This document shows positions 17,619 to 25,810 of a stretch of DNA of 56,307 nt, piece after piece. The stretch's first letter is position 1. Each line of letters begins with the position of its first letter. The notes below the pieces were generated by a model. The model searched no databases. It had not been told where the DNA came from and saw only the letters and a program-made list of their open reading frames with translations. Source of the DNA: DASPFV01 sp035620975 (GTDB lineage: Bacteria; Acidobacteriota; Vicinamibacteria; Vicinamibacterales; 2-12-FULL-66-21); contig DASPFV010000044.1 in the NCBI GenBank assembly GCA_035620975.1, forward strand, positions 1 to 56,307, in the 5' to 3' direction. Position numbers and translations under genes: made by a program.

Positions 17619-18623
17619 GTGACCACTTCCAACTCGCCGCCCCTGCGCCGCGGACTCTCCGCGCTCGGCGTGGTGACTTCCCTCGTCGGCGTCGCCCTCT
17701 TCGCGTGGTTCGTCCAGCGGGTAGGAGCCGCCGAGATCTGGGGCGGGCTCCGGCAGGTCGGCTGGGGCCTCGCGCTGATCGTGGCAATCGGCGGGCTGCG
17801 ATTTCTCGCCCGGGCGGCCGCCTGGAGGGTGTGCCTCGAACCGCCGTACCGGCTCTCGTTGCGCAACGCCTTCCTGGCGGTCGTCTCGGGGGATGCATTC
17901 GGGAATCTGACGCCGCTCGGCCCGCTCGTCGGCGAGCCCGCGAAAGCGGCGTTCGTCAGGGAGGGCGTTCCACTCGCGCCGGCGCTGACTGCGCTCGCCG
18001 TCGAGAACCTGATCTACACGTTCACCGTCGCAGGCATGATCGCGACGGCGATGCTGGCCCTGCTGTTCAGCTTCGAGCTGCCGGGGTCGCTTCGGCAGGC
18101 CAGCGAGGCAGCGGTCGCCGCCATTCTCGCCGCGCTGGCGCTCGCGCTGGTGATTCTCTGGCGGCGCCCACGGATCGTGAGCCGGGCCCTGGCGGCGCTC
18201 GCGCCCCGCGACTCCGCCATCCATGCACGGCTCGATCGCGTGCGGGCGCTCGAGCACGAGGTCTATACGTTTGCCGCGCGCCGGCGGCGGACGCTGGTCC
18301 CGCTCCTCGCGTGCGAACTCGGCTTCCACGCGCTCGGCGTGCTGGAGGTGCACCTGACCTGGTGGATGATGCAGGGCGCGCCCCCGCCGCTGCTCACGTC
18401 GTTCATCCTGGAGGGGGCGAACCGGCTCATCACGGTGGTGTTCAAGTTCGTCCCGCTGCAGTTCGGCGTGGCCGAGCTCGGCACCGGCGCGTTCACCACC
18501 CTGCTCGGCTACGGCCCCGCCCCCGGCGCCACCCTCGCCATCGTCCGCAAGACCCGGATCATCGTCTGGACGACTGTGGGCACGCTGCTCTTCGTCCGCC
18601 GCGGCCTGCGCACGCACCCATGA
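17619..18623 (+). CDS. flippase-like/lysylphosphatidylglycerol synthase TM-domain protein
   Basis: An integral membrane protein of about 334 residues with eight to nine TM segments, resembling the UPF0104/AglD-type flippase-like domain also found in MprF. Typical features are the SGDAFGNLTPLGPLVGEPAKA region (about 88-108) and the EGANRLITVVFKFVPLQFGVAELG region near 265-290. Such proteins move or modify lipid-linked compounds across the inner membrane, but the cargo is not shown. The start is uncertain: GTG at 17619 has GAGG 9 nt upstream; GTG at 17580 is possible but has no ribosome site. The stop codon TGA forms the first bases of a GGAACC repeat block. Confidence 0.82.
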   Translation: MTTSNSPPLRRGLSALGVVTSLVGVALFAWFVQRVGAAEIWGGLRQVGWGLALIVAIGGLRFLARAAAWRVCLEPPYRLSLRNAFLAVVSGDAFGNLTPLGPLVGEPAKAAFVREGVPLAPALTALAVENLIYTFTVAGMIATAMLALLFSFELPGSLRQASEAAVAAILAALALALVILWRRPRIVSRALAALAPRDSAIHARLDRVRALEHEVYTFAARRRRTLVPLLACELGFHALGVLEVHLTWWMMQGAPPPLLTSFILEGANRLITVVFKFVPLQFGVAELGTGAFTTLLGYGPAPGATLAIVRKTRIIVWTTVGTLLFVRRGLRTHP

Positions 18624-18706
18624 ACCTGGAACCTGGAACCCGGAACCCGGAACCTGGAACCGGGAACCGGAACCTTGAACCCTGAACCCCGGAACCTTGA
18701 ACCTGA
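18622..18706. repeat. third GGAACC(C/T) repeat block, in the recR convergent junction
   Basis: About twelve imperfect units of the AACCTGG/AACCCGG type with a period near 7. It overlaps the stop codon of the flippase-like gene and ends 6 nt before the recR stop codon on the other strand, so it fills the whole convergent junction. It is the same repeat family as the blocks at 7.5 and 7.8 kb. Confidence 0.85.
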
Positions 18707-18712
18707 AATTGA

Positions 18713-19309
18713 TTACAGCTCGCGCCGCCCCTCGAGCGCCTTGTGCATCGTGACCTCGTCGGCGTACTCGAGATCGCTGCCCACCGGCACACCCATGGCG
18801 ATGCGGGTCACCTTGACACCGAGCGGCTTCAGCAGCCGCGCCAGGTAGATGGCCGTCGCCTCGCCTTCGACGTTCGGGTTGGTCGCCAGGATCACTTCCT
18901 CGACGCCGCCGTTCGCCACGCGCCCGAGCAGGGTCTTGATCTTGAGGTCGTCTGGCCCGACGCCGTGCAGCGGCGACAACGCGCCCATCAGGACGTGATA
19001 GCTGCCTTTGAAGTCCTTCGTCTTTTCGATGGCGGTCACGTTCTCCGGCTCCTCGACGACGCAGATGACGCGGCGGTCGCGGCCCGGGTGGGTGCAGAAG
19101 TAGCAGGGATCCGTGTCGGTGATGTTGCTGCACACGGAGCAGTAGGTGACGCGGTCCTTGACCTCGCGCATCGCGTCGGCGAGGCGCTCGATCTCCTCGC
19201 GTGGGGTCTTGAGCACGTGGAAGGCGAGCCGCTGCGCGCTCTTGGCACCGATTCCCGGGAGCCGCTGCAGCTGCTCGATGAGCTTGGCGAGCGGGTCGGG
19301 TCTCGTCAT
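18713..19309 (-). CDS. recR: recombination protein RecR
   Basis: A DNA-binding clamp of the RecFOR pathway that helps load RecA at gaps. The 198 residues show the complete family layout: helix-hairpin-helix (about 8-40, LQRLPGIGAKSAQRLAFHVL), a C4 zinc finger (Cys57, Cys60, Cys69, Cys72 in TYCSVCSN and DPCYFCTH), a TOPRIM domain (about 80-175; ICVVEEPENV, ILATNPNVEGEATA) and the C-terminal VPVGSDLEYADEVTMHKALE. Its start codon overlaps the ybaB stop (TGATG), showing translational coupling. Order and strand match the widely conserved dnaX-ybaB-recR operon. Confidence 0.97.
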   Translation of the reverse strand: MTRPDPLAKLIEQLQRLPGIGAKSAQRLAFHVLKTPREEIERLADAMREVKDRVTYCSVCSNITDTDPCYFCTHPGRDRRVICVVEEPENVTAIEKTKDFKGSYHVLMGALSPLHGVGPDDLKIKTLLGRVANGGVEEVILATNPNVEGEATAIYLARLLKPLGVKVTRIAMGVPVGSDLEYADEVTMHKALEGRREL

Positions 19310-19608
19310 CAGGACAGGCCGGGAATCCTCAGGCCGCCCATCAGCCCCTGCATCTGCTGCGACATGGCCTCGTCGGCCTTGCGGTGCGCGTCGTTGATCG
19401 CCGCCAGGATCAGATCCTGCAGCATCTCGACGTCGTCCTTCGAGACCGCCTCGGGGTCGATCTTGAGGGACAGGACCTGCTTCGCGCCGTTGATCACCAC
19501 GGTGACCATGCCTCCGCCGGAGGTGGCTTCGACGCGCATCTCCGCCATCTGCTTCTGGAGCCGGTCCTGCATCTGCTGGGCCTGCTTCATCATCTGCTGA
19601 ATGTTCAT
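19309..19608 (-). CDS. ybaB: YbaB/EbfC nucleoid-associated protein
   Basis: A 99-residue DNA-binding protein of the YbaB/EbfC family, which coats DNA as a dimer. It has the family hallmarks: an N-terminal amphipathic helix rich in Met/Gln (MNIQQMMKQAQQMQDRLQKQ), the strand GGGMVTVVINGAKQVLSLKI (about 31-50), and a C-terminal helix ending MQGLMGGLRIPG. It sits between dnaX (10 nt upstream) and recR (overlapping start), in the classical three-gene operon. Confidence 0.95.
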   Translation of the reverse strand: MNIQQMMKQAQQMQDRLQKQMAEMRVEATSGGGMVTVVINGAKQVLSLKIDPEAVSKDDVEMLQDLILAAINDAHRKADEAMSQQMQGLMGGLRIPGLS

Positions 19609-19618
19609 GGCCTGGTCC

Positions 19619-21355
19619 CTACATCTCCTCGACTTCCTTGATCTCGGCGGCGAATACGTCGAGCATCGCCTGCACGCCCGAATCGGCCATCGCCTGCTGC
19701 TTCAGGACGGCCTGCCGGTCCGGGGCGGGCGCCTGACCCGACGCCGGACCGCCTCCCATGCGGGCCGCCGGCGCGGCGGTCCCTTCGGTGCCGGCCACGG
19801 TCATCCGGGCCCCGGCGAGCCGCGACGCCACGTCCTCGAGCCAGGATCGCGCCGCGTCGAGCTGCTGCCGGAGGGCGCGATGCTGGGGCGCGAACGTGAA
19901 CACGACCCGGTCGCGATCGATGTCGATCTTCTGCGCCTGGGCGACGACGGTGCCGTAGAAGAACTTCTTCGACTTCTGAATCTCGGCCAGCAGCGCGTCC
20001 TTCAATCCGGCGATCTCCACCGGCTGCGCCAACGCGGGCTGCGCGCCGCGGCCGTCGTCGGAAGCGACGTCCGGCGCCGGCGCGGCGTCGGTCCGTCGAG
20101 CCTCGACGGCGCGGACCGCCGCGGCCGATGCCGCCGGCCCGCGGGGGGCCGGCTTCGTCTGGGGATTCGGCGATCTGGGCGCGCCGGATGGCGCCGCCGG
20201 ACGGCCCGGCGCCGGACCAGGCTTCTCGAGCCCGTCGATCAGCTCGGCGAGGGGCACCAGCCGTCGGAGGTGAATCCAGCGCAGGAGCGCCATCTCGAGG
20301 TGGTACCGCGGCTGCGCGGCCGCCCGGATGTCGGCGTCGGCTTTCGTGAGCACGTCGAACGCGCGCATCAGGTCCTCGGGCGAGAATCCCGCCGCCAGCG
20401 CCTGCAGCCGCTCGCGCTCGGACTCGGTCGCGATCTCGGGATCGTTCAGGCGCGAGCGGTCGAGCCCGACGACCATGATGTCGCGGGCGAGGCGCGACAG
20501 CTCCCGGATGACGAGGCGCAGGTCGTAGCCCGCCTCGACGGCGCGGCCCGCGAGCTCGAAGACCGCCCCGGCGTCCTCGCGGCCCACGGCCTCGGCCATC
20601 TCGATGAGCAGGTCGCGCCGCACCAGTCCCAGCACCGTGGTCACGTCGTCGGCCGAGATCGTGGCGCCGGTGAATGCGATGACCTGGTCGAGCGCGCTCT
20701 GCGCGTCGCGCATGCTGCCGTCGCCGGCCCGGGCGACGAGCATGAGCGCGGCATCGTCGACGTGGATGTGCTCGGCGTCGGCGATGCGCCGCAGCTGATC
20801 GGCGATCTGGCTGACGCCGATCGTCTTCAGCTCGAAGACCTGCGACCGCGACTGAATCGTCGCGGGCACCTTCTCGATCTCCGTCGTCGCCATCATGAAG
20901 ACGACGTGCGGCGGCGGCTCCTCGATCGACTTCAACAGCGCGTCGAAGGCCTGCGCCGAGAGCCGGTGCACCTCGTCGATGATGAAGATCTTGTAGCGGT
21001 CGCGCACGGGGGCCATGCCCAGCCCCGCGATGATGACCTCGCGGACCTTGTCCACCTGGGTGTTGGTGGCCGCGTCGATCTCGAGCACGTCGATGTCGCG
21101 GCCCTGCGCGATCTCGACGCACGCCTCGCAGACGCCGCACGGATCCGCCGTGGGCCCCTTCTCGCAGTTCAGGCCGCGGGCCAGGATCCGCGCGGTCGTC
21201 GTCTTTCCGACGCCGCGGGGACCGGAGAACACGAACGACTGTGCGATGCGGTTGGAGGAGATGGCGTTGCGCAGCGTCTGCGTGACTCCGCGCTGCCCGA
21301 TGACGTCATCGAAGCGCTGCGGCCGCCATTTGCGCGCAAGGACCTGGTAGCTCAC
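19619..21355 (-). CDS. dnaX: DNA polymerase III subunits gamma/tau
   Basis: The clamp-loader ATPase of the replicative polymerase, 578 residues. It contains Walker A GPRGVGKT (about 45-52), a zinc module with Cys at about 64, 73, 76 and 79 (DPCGVCEACVEI), the Walker B-region FIIDEVHRLS, and the lid and collar regions. After about residue 370 comes a Pro/Ala linker and a C-terminal tau-like domain (about 430-530). GTG at 21355 is chosen because VSYQVLARKWRPQRFDDVIG is the family N-terminus; the frame is open to 21418, but that part overlaps the SRP RNA. I see no obvious slippery A-run for making gamma by frameshifting. Confidence 0.96.
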   Translation of the reverse strand: MSYQVLARKWRPQRFDDVIGQRGVTQTLRNAISSNRIAQSFVFSGPRGVGKTTTARILARGLNCEKGPTADPCGVCEACVEIAQGRDIDVLEIDAATNTQVDKVREVIIAGLGMAPVRDRYKIFIIDEVHRLSAQAFDALLKSIEEPPPHVVFMMATTEIEKVPATIQSRSQVFELKTIGVSQIADQLRRIADAEHIHVDDAALMLVARAGDGSMRDAQSALDQVIAFTGATISADDVTTVLGLVRRDLLIEMAEAVGREDAGAVFELAGRAVEAGYDLRLVIRELSRLARDIMVVGLDRSRLNDPEIATESERERLQALAAGFSPEDLMRAFDVLTKADADIRAAAQPRYHLEMALLRWIHLRRLVPLAELIDGLEKPGPAPGRPAAPSGAPRSPNPQTKPAPRGPAASAAAVRAVEARRTDAAPAPDVASDDGRGAQPALAQPVEIAGLKDALLAEIQKSKKFFYGTVVAQAQKIDIDRDRVVFTFAPQHRALRQQLDAARSWLEDVASRLAGARMTVAGTEGTAAPAARMGGGPASGQAPAPDRQAVLKQQAMADSGVQAMLDVFAAEIKEVEEM

Positions 21356-21384
21356 GGGGTTTGGAAGGCCGAATGCCGGCGGAT

Positions 21385-21507
21385 GGGCCGGACCGCGACC
21401 CGGAAGGGCCTGCGGCACATGTCAGTGTCTGCTTAGCGCTGCTGCCTTCCGGCCCTGACGCGGTTCGCAGGCTGATATTGCACAGGTTCCGGGCCGCGGT
21501 GCGGCCC
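21385..21507 (-). ncRNA. ffs: signal recognition particle RNA (4.5S type)
   Basis: The conserved SRP core GTCAGGGCCGGAAGGCAGCA is present on the minus strand (about 21433-21456), with the GGAA loop closing its stem. The ends pair over a long helix: GGGCCG-C-ACCGCG-G-CCCGGAA at 21507-21486 against TTCCGGG-T-CGCGGT-C-CGGCCC at 21406-21385, with only single mismatches. Length about 123 nt, the small bacterial form without an Alu domain. It lies 29 nt upstream of dnaX on the same strand, a common position for ffs. Exact ends are set by the helix and are approximate. Confidence 0.92.
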
Positions 21508-21601
21508 ACCAGCCCCGCTGCGCCTCTTCACGGGCGCCGCATCCATCGAGTGTACTTCGCGGGCGGGCCCGGGGCAACCGAGCGCATGTCGACGCGCGGC
21601 G

Positions 21602-23122
21602 TCAGGACCGCCGGAGAGCCGACTCCCCGCTCTGCGCGCCGTCTCCGCCCCGCGCGTGGCCGGCCTCGACCCCCCCGCCGGCAAACACGGGCAGTGCGAC
21701 GGTGAAGATTGCACCCGTGCCGCCGGAACCGTTCGTGACATCGACAGAGCCGCCGTGAGCCTCCGCGATGTGCTTCACGAGCGCGAGCCCGAGACCCAGG
21801 CCGCCCTGCACCCTCGAGGGCGACGCGTCGCCCTGGACGAACCGCTCGAACACGCGGGGCATCAGTTCGCGGTCGATTCCGGGCCCCGTATCGCTGACCC
21901 GGAGCAGGACCTGCGGGCCGGCGCGCTCGATCAGAACCGAGATTCGGCCGCCTTGCGGCGTGAACTTGACGGCGTTGGACAGGAGGTTCCAGACGAGCTG
22001 CCGGAGCCTGTCCCGGTCGCCGCCGACCGGAGGCACGTCGCGACTGCCGACGACGGCCAGAGCCTGCTGCCGCGCGTCGGCGGCGAGGCGGACGGCATCG
22101 ACGGCCTCCTCGGCCACGTCGGGCAGGGAGACCGGCTCGAACGATAGCTGCAGCTTTCCGGTCATGAACTTCGACATGTCGAGCAGCTGTTCGATGAGAG
22201 CGGTCTGCGCTTCGGCGTTCCGGTGAATGACGCGGAGCGCGTGTTCGCGACGGCCCTCCGGCAGCGCCTGATCGGCGAGCAGGGCGGTCCACCCGAGAAT
22301 CGCGTTCAGCGGCGTCCGCAGCTCATGGGACAGGGTCGCGAGGAACTCGTCCTTCAGCCGGCTCGCCGCCTCGGCCTCCATCCTGGCCTTCTTCTCGCGG
22401 CTCAACGCGGTCTCCCGCGCCGCTTCGGCGCGACGACGCTCGACGATCTGCCGGAAGACGAGGACCCCTCCGATCACCCTCCCGTCCGTTCCGCGGATGG
22501 GCGCCGCGCTGTCGTCGATGGGCCACTCGGTCCCGTTCAGCGACACCAGGATCGTCCGGGTGCCGAGTCCAACCTCAACGCCCTCCCGCAGGGCCCGCTG
22601 GATCGGCGTCTGCAGCGGGGCGCGCGTCGTCTCGTCGATCACCCGGAAGATCTCCCCCGCCTGCCGGCCGGCTGCCCTGCCGGCGCTCCAGCCGGTGAGC
22701 TGTTCCGCGACGGCGTTCATCATCGTCAGTCTTGCCTCGGCGTCGGTCACGATGACGCCGTCGCCGATGCTGAGGAGCGTGGCGGCCAGCGTGGACCGCT
22801 CCAGGTACGCGCGGCGTTCGGCGCGGTGGAGCGCCTCCGTCAGCGCGCTGATGAAGGACCCCGCCGCGACGAACAGCAGGAGCGGCACGAGAACGGTCGG
22901 GTCCGAGATCCTGCCGGGAGTGAACCAGGCCTGGGCGGCGGCCGCACTCAGGAGCGTCGCCGCCACGCCCGCGCCTCCGCCTCCGTACCAGGCGCAGAGA
23001 GCGACCGTTGGAAAGTAGAGGAGGTAGGGAACCCCGTCGCCGAGGAGAGGCTGGATGGGGATGCGCGCCGCCGTGGCAGCGGCAACGGCGGCCACCGCGA
23101 TAGCGAATTGCCGGACGGCCAT
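21602..23122 (-). CDS. membrane sensor histidine kinase with DUF4118 and PAS domains
   Basis: A 506-residue kinase. About four TM helices form a KdpD-like DUF4118 module (about 1-100; the PYLLYFPTVALCAWYGGGGAG region), followed by a PAS domain (about 110-225; SIGDGVIVTDAEARLTMMNA), HisKA (about 255-320; phosphoacceptor in LATLSHELRTPLNAILG) and HATPase (about 365-480; N box NLLSNAVKFTPQGG, G1 VSDTGPGID, G2 GGLGLGLALVKHI). There is no receiver domain, and no response regulator is adjacent. ATG at 23122 is preferred; a TTG at 23146 is an alternative. It lies 51 nt behind the isomerase gene and may be the last gene of that operon. Confidence 0.9.
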   Translation of the reverse strand: MAVRQFAIAVAAVAAATAARIPIQPLLGDGVPYLLYFPTVALCAWYGGGGAGVAATLLSAAAAQAWFTPGRISDPTVLVPLLLFVAAGSFISALTEALHRAERRAYLERSTLAATLLSIGDGVIVTDAEARLTMMNAVAEQLTGWSAGRAAGRQAGEIFRVIDETTRAPLQTPIQRALREGVEVGLGTRTILVSLNGTEWPIDDSAAPIRGTDGRVIGGVLVFRQIVERRRAEAARETALSREKKARMEAEAASRLKDEFLATLSHELRTPLNAILGWTALLADQALPEGRREHALRVIHRNAEAQTALIEQLLDMSKFMTGKLQLSFEPVSLPDVAEEAVDAVRLAADARQQALAVVGSRDVPPVGGDRDRLRQLVWNLLSNAVKFTPQGGRISVLIERAGPQVLLRVSDTGPGIDRELMPRVFERFVQGDASPSRVQGGLGLGLALVKHIAEAHGGSVDVTNGSGGTGAIFTVALPVFAGGGVEAGHARGGDGAQSGESALRRS

Positions 23123-23173
23123 GTGGCGTGAGCTCGACTGCTCCAAGCATAGCCGAGTCCGGCCCGGGCGGCC

Positions 23174-24163
23174 TCAGAGGGCCAGGTGCTCCCGCGCGTA
23201 GTCGATCGACCGGTCGACCATCTCGATCTCGAGGGCGTGCCGCTCGTCGGCCGTCAGACCTGAAATCCGCGGGAGGGCCGCACGCGGCCTGCCGGCGCGA
23301 GCGCGCGACAGCGCCCGCGCGAGATCGACTCCGTTCACGTCGTCGAACGTCGCCCAGTACTGCTCGGTGAGGCAGGGCACCTGCAGCGGATCACGCACGA
23401 TCATTTCCAGCGAGAAGCGCACGCCTGGCCTCGCGCGCCGGAGGATGCCGACGATCCGGGGCAGATCGAGCACGCCGTCTCCCAGCGGCACTTCGGAGAG
23501 CAGGAAGCCATGCTCGTACTCCTCGAGTCCCATGTCCTTGAAGTGCGTGTTGATGGTGTAAGGGGCCAGCCGCTCCACCACTTCGATCGGGTCGTCGAGC
23601 ACCGCCAGGTTGTTGCCCGTGTCCAGCGTGACGCCCAGGTATTCGCTGCTGTAGCGTTCGAGCAACTCGACCTGCTGCTCGACCCGCCAGTCCTTGTGGT
23701 TCTCGATCCCCAGCGGCATGCGGTACTTTTCGACGATGGGCACGGCGATCGCAATCTGGCGGTGGAAGCCCTCGACAGCGGTCTTCCAGTCCGCGAGCGT
23801 CTCGAACATCTCGTAGCGCCGGCCGAGCAGGCAGACGGCCCGCAGGCTGCTCGCGCCGGCTTCGCGGGCGACCTTCACGGCGTGCTCGAATACCGCGGGA
23901 TCCTCGCGCGGGAGGAACGTCTGGATCTCGACGTACATGCCGAGCTCCTCTTTCAGCCGGCGCGTGCTGCGCGCCCAGTCGAAATCGATCCGCGTCATGC
24001 CGCCGTGGACGCCGGCCGCTCCGACCGAGGCCGCCAGGCCCATCAGCCGATCGGCCTCCAGCAGCCGCTGCGGCGAGCTGAAACGAATCGACTGGAACGA
24101 GTCGGACGTCACGCCCATCGTCGTCCGCCTGGGAACGATCGTCGCGGGCAGGGTCATGGTCAT
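23174..24163 (-). CDS. sugar phosphate isomerase/epimerase-like TIM-barrel protein
   Basis: A 329-residue AP-endonuclease-2/xylose-isomerase-like TIM barrel. Expected metal-ligand segments are visible: MPLGIENHKDWR (Glu and His, about 152-162), LGVTLDTGNNLA (Asp, about 176-187), INTHFKDMGL (His, about 204-213) and the late Glu in RFSLEMIVRDP. No signal peptide. These proteins isomerise or epimerise sugars, inositols or related compounds; the substrate is not determined. It follows an ACS-type MFS transporter gene by 18 nt, so uptake and catabolism of one small organic acid or sugar is a fair inference. Confidence 0.85.
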   Translation of the reverse strand: MTMTLPATIVPRRTTMGVTSDSFQSIRFSSPQRLLEADRLMGLAASVGAAGVHGGMTRIDFDWARSTRRLKEELGMYVEIQTFLPREDPAVFEHAVKVAREAGASSLRAVCLLGRRYEMFETLADWKTAVEGFHRQIAIAVPIVEKYRMPLGIENHKDWRVEQQVELLERYSSEYLGVTLDTGNNLAVLDDPIEVVERLAPYTINTHFKDMGLEEYEHGFLLSEVPLGDGVLDLPRIVGILRRARPGVRFSLEMIVRDPLQVPCLTEQYWATFDDVNGVDLARALSRARAGRPRAALPRISGLTADERHALEIEMVDRSIDYAREHLAL

Positions 24164-24181
24164 CGCGGATGCCCGGCAGCG

Positions 24182-25501
24182 TCAGGCGTGCGTCACGGCC
24201 TCTGGTGCCGCCACGGCGTCCAGTCTGGGCAGCTTCAGCACCAGGACCAGGCTCGCTTCGACGACGAGGACCGCAGCGAGCGCAAGGAGGGCGCCGGTGT
24301 ATCCGCCCGTGAGGTCATGGAGCATGCCCACGACGGCCGGCCCGACGAACCCGCCGAGGTTCCCGAGGGCGTTGATCAGAGCGATGCCGGCCGCCGCCGC
24401 GGTGCCACCCAGCAGGATCGGCGGCATCGCCCAGAACACACCGGCAAACGAGCGAAGGGCCATCTGTGAAAGCGTGAGGCTCAGGACGAGCAGCAGGACG
24501 TCGTGCTGAAACGCGGCGGCCAGCACCAGGCCGAGCGACGTCGCGAGGGCGCACGCGGCGACGTGCAGGCGGCGCTCGCCGGTGCGGTCCGAGTGCCGCC
24601 CGACCACGACCATGGCGACCAGCGCCGCCACGAACGGCACGGCGGTGATCGCGCTCAGCATGAACCCCTCCGTGCCCGTGACGTCACGAAGCAGCTTCGG
24701 GAGCCACAGGAAGATCCCGTAGTTGACGATGGTGTTCATGAAGAATACCCCGCACAGCAGCCAGACCCGCGGGCTTGCGACGCTGCTGCGCAGCGTCGTG
24801 TGGCCCACCGCCTGCCGCCGGGCGCCTTCCCCGGCCATCGTGTCCGAGAGCCATCGCCGGTCGGCCGGCGGCAGCCACTCCGCCAGATCCGGCCGGTCCG
24901 TCAGCACCCACAGCGCACAGACACCCAGCGCAACCGCCGGAAAGCCCTCGACGAGGAACAGCCATTGCCAGCCGTGCAGCCCCCAGAAGCCGTCGAGCCG
25001 CAACAGCGCCTCCGAGACCGGTGCGCCGACGATGACCGCCACGGGAGCGGCCATCATGAAGAGCGCACCGGTGCGCGCCCGTTCCGCGGCAGGGATCCAG
25101 TACGTCAGGTACAGCACCATGCCCGGAAAGAACCCCGCCTCGGCAATCCCCAGCAGCACGCGCGCCGCCATGAACGTCCAGACGTCGGCGACGAACATCG
25201 TGCCCATCGAGACGAGGCCCCAGCCGATCATGATCCGCGCGATCCATCGGCGGGCGCCGACACGCTCGAGGATCAGGTTGCTGGGGATCTCGAACAGGCA
25301 GTAGCCCAGGAAGAACAGCCCCGCGCCGAGGCCGAACTCGCTCGAGCTCAGCCCGAGGTGCTGCTGGAGCTCCGTGGCCGCGAAGCCGATGTTCACGCGA
25401 TCGATGTAAGCGACGACATAGCAGATGAAGGCGAAGGGAATCAGCCGCCGTATCACCCGCCGGAGGACGTCTTCACCGTCTACGGGAGGATGGGCCTGCA
25501 T
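24182..25501 (-). CDS. MFS transporter, anion:cation symporter (ACS) family
   Basis: A 12-TM inner-membrane transporter of 439 residues. The N-terminus (RLIPFAFICYVVAYIDRVNI, about 19-38) is the signature opening of the ACS family, which takes up organic anions such as tartrate, glucarate, galactonate and phthalate. A central cytoplasmic loop lies around 200-235, and TM pairs continue to ALLALAAVLVVEASLVLVLK at the end. The next gene, 18 nt downstream, encodes a sugar-phosphate isomerase-like protein, which favours a sugar acid as substrate. The start codon has no strong ribosome site. Confidence 0.9.
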   Translation of the reverse strand: MQAHPPVDGEDVLRRVIRRLIPFAFICYVVAYIDRVNIGFAATELQQHLGLSSSEFGLGAGLFFLGYCLFEIPSNLILERVGARRWIARIMIGWGLVSMGTMFVADVWTFMAARVLLGIAEAGFFPGMVLYLTYWIPAAERARTGALFMMAAPVAVIVGAPVSEALLRLDGFWGLHGWQWLFLVEGFPAVALGVCALWVLTDRPDLAEWLPPADRRWLSDTMAGEGARRQAVGHTTLRSSVASPRVWLLCGVFFMNTIVNYGIFLWLPKLLRDVTGTEGFMLSAITAVPFVAALVAMVVVGRHSDRTGERRLHVAACALATSLGLVLAAAFQHDVLLLVLSLTLSQMALRSFAGVFWAMPPILLGGTAAAAGIALINALGNLGGFVGPAVVGMLHDLTGGYTGALLALAAVLVVEASLVLVLKLPRLDAVAAPEAVTHA

Positions 25502-25810
25502 GAAGACGGGGCAGCGGCAGTATACAACCCGCGACTACGTCAGGCGCGACGAGCGTCCCGATCCGGGCACGTCCTCCCGCGCGCATGCCTTGTTCCTCAG
25601 GTGTGACGCGGCAGCGCGTCCCGGTCACGCGCTCAATCCGCCACGCCGAGCTCCTCTCCGCACGTCACCCATCCAGCGGGATTAGCGGTTACGATGTCTG
25701 GATGCGTGCGTGCACCAACGGCCGAGCTGGAGACCGCCCGCACGCGGCCGGCGAGGCTGACCCGCTTCCGGGTGGCGCCTGCGATAGAGGCCGTTCGTCG
25801 GAGCTGACCA
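25502..25810. other. divergent intergenic region between the MFS and PAS-kinase genes
   Basis: About 300 nt between two start codons on opposite strands. No gene or clear hairpin is supported. It should contain promoters in both directions, but I cannot identify reliable -35/-10 elements in this GC-rich sequence. Confidence 0.5.
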
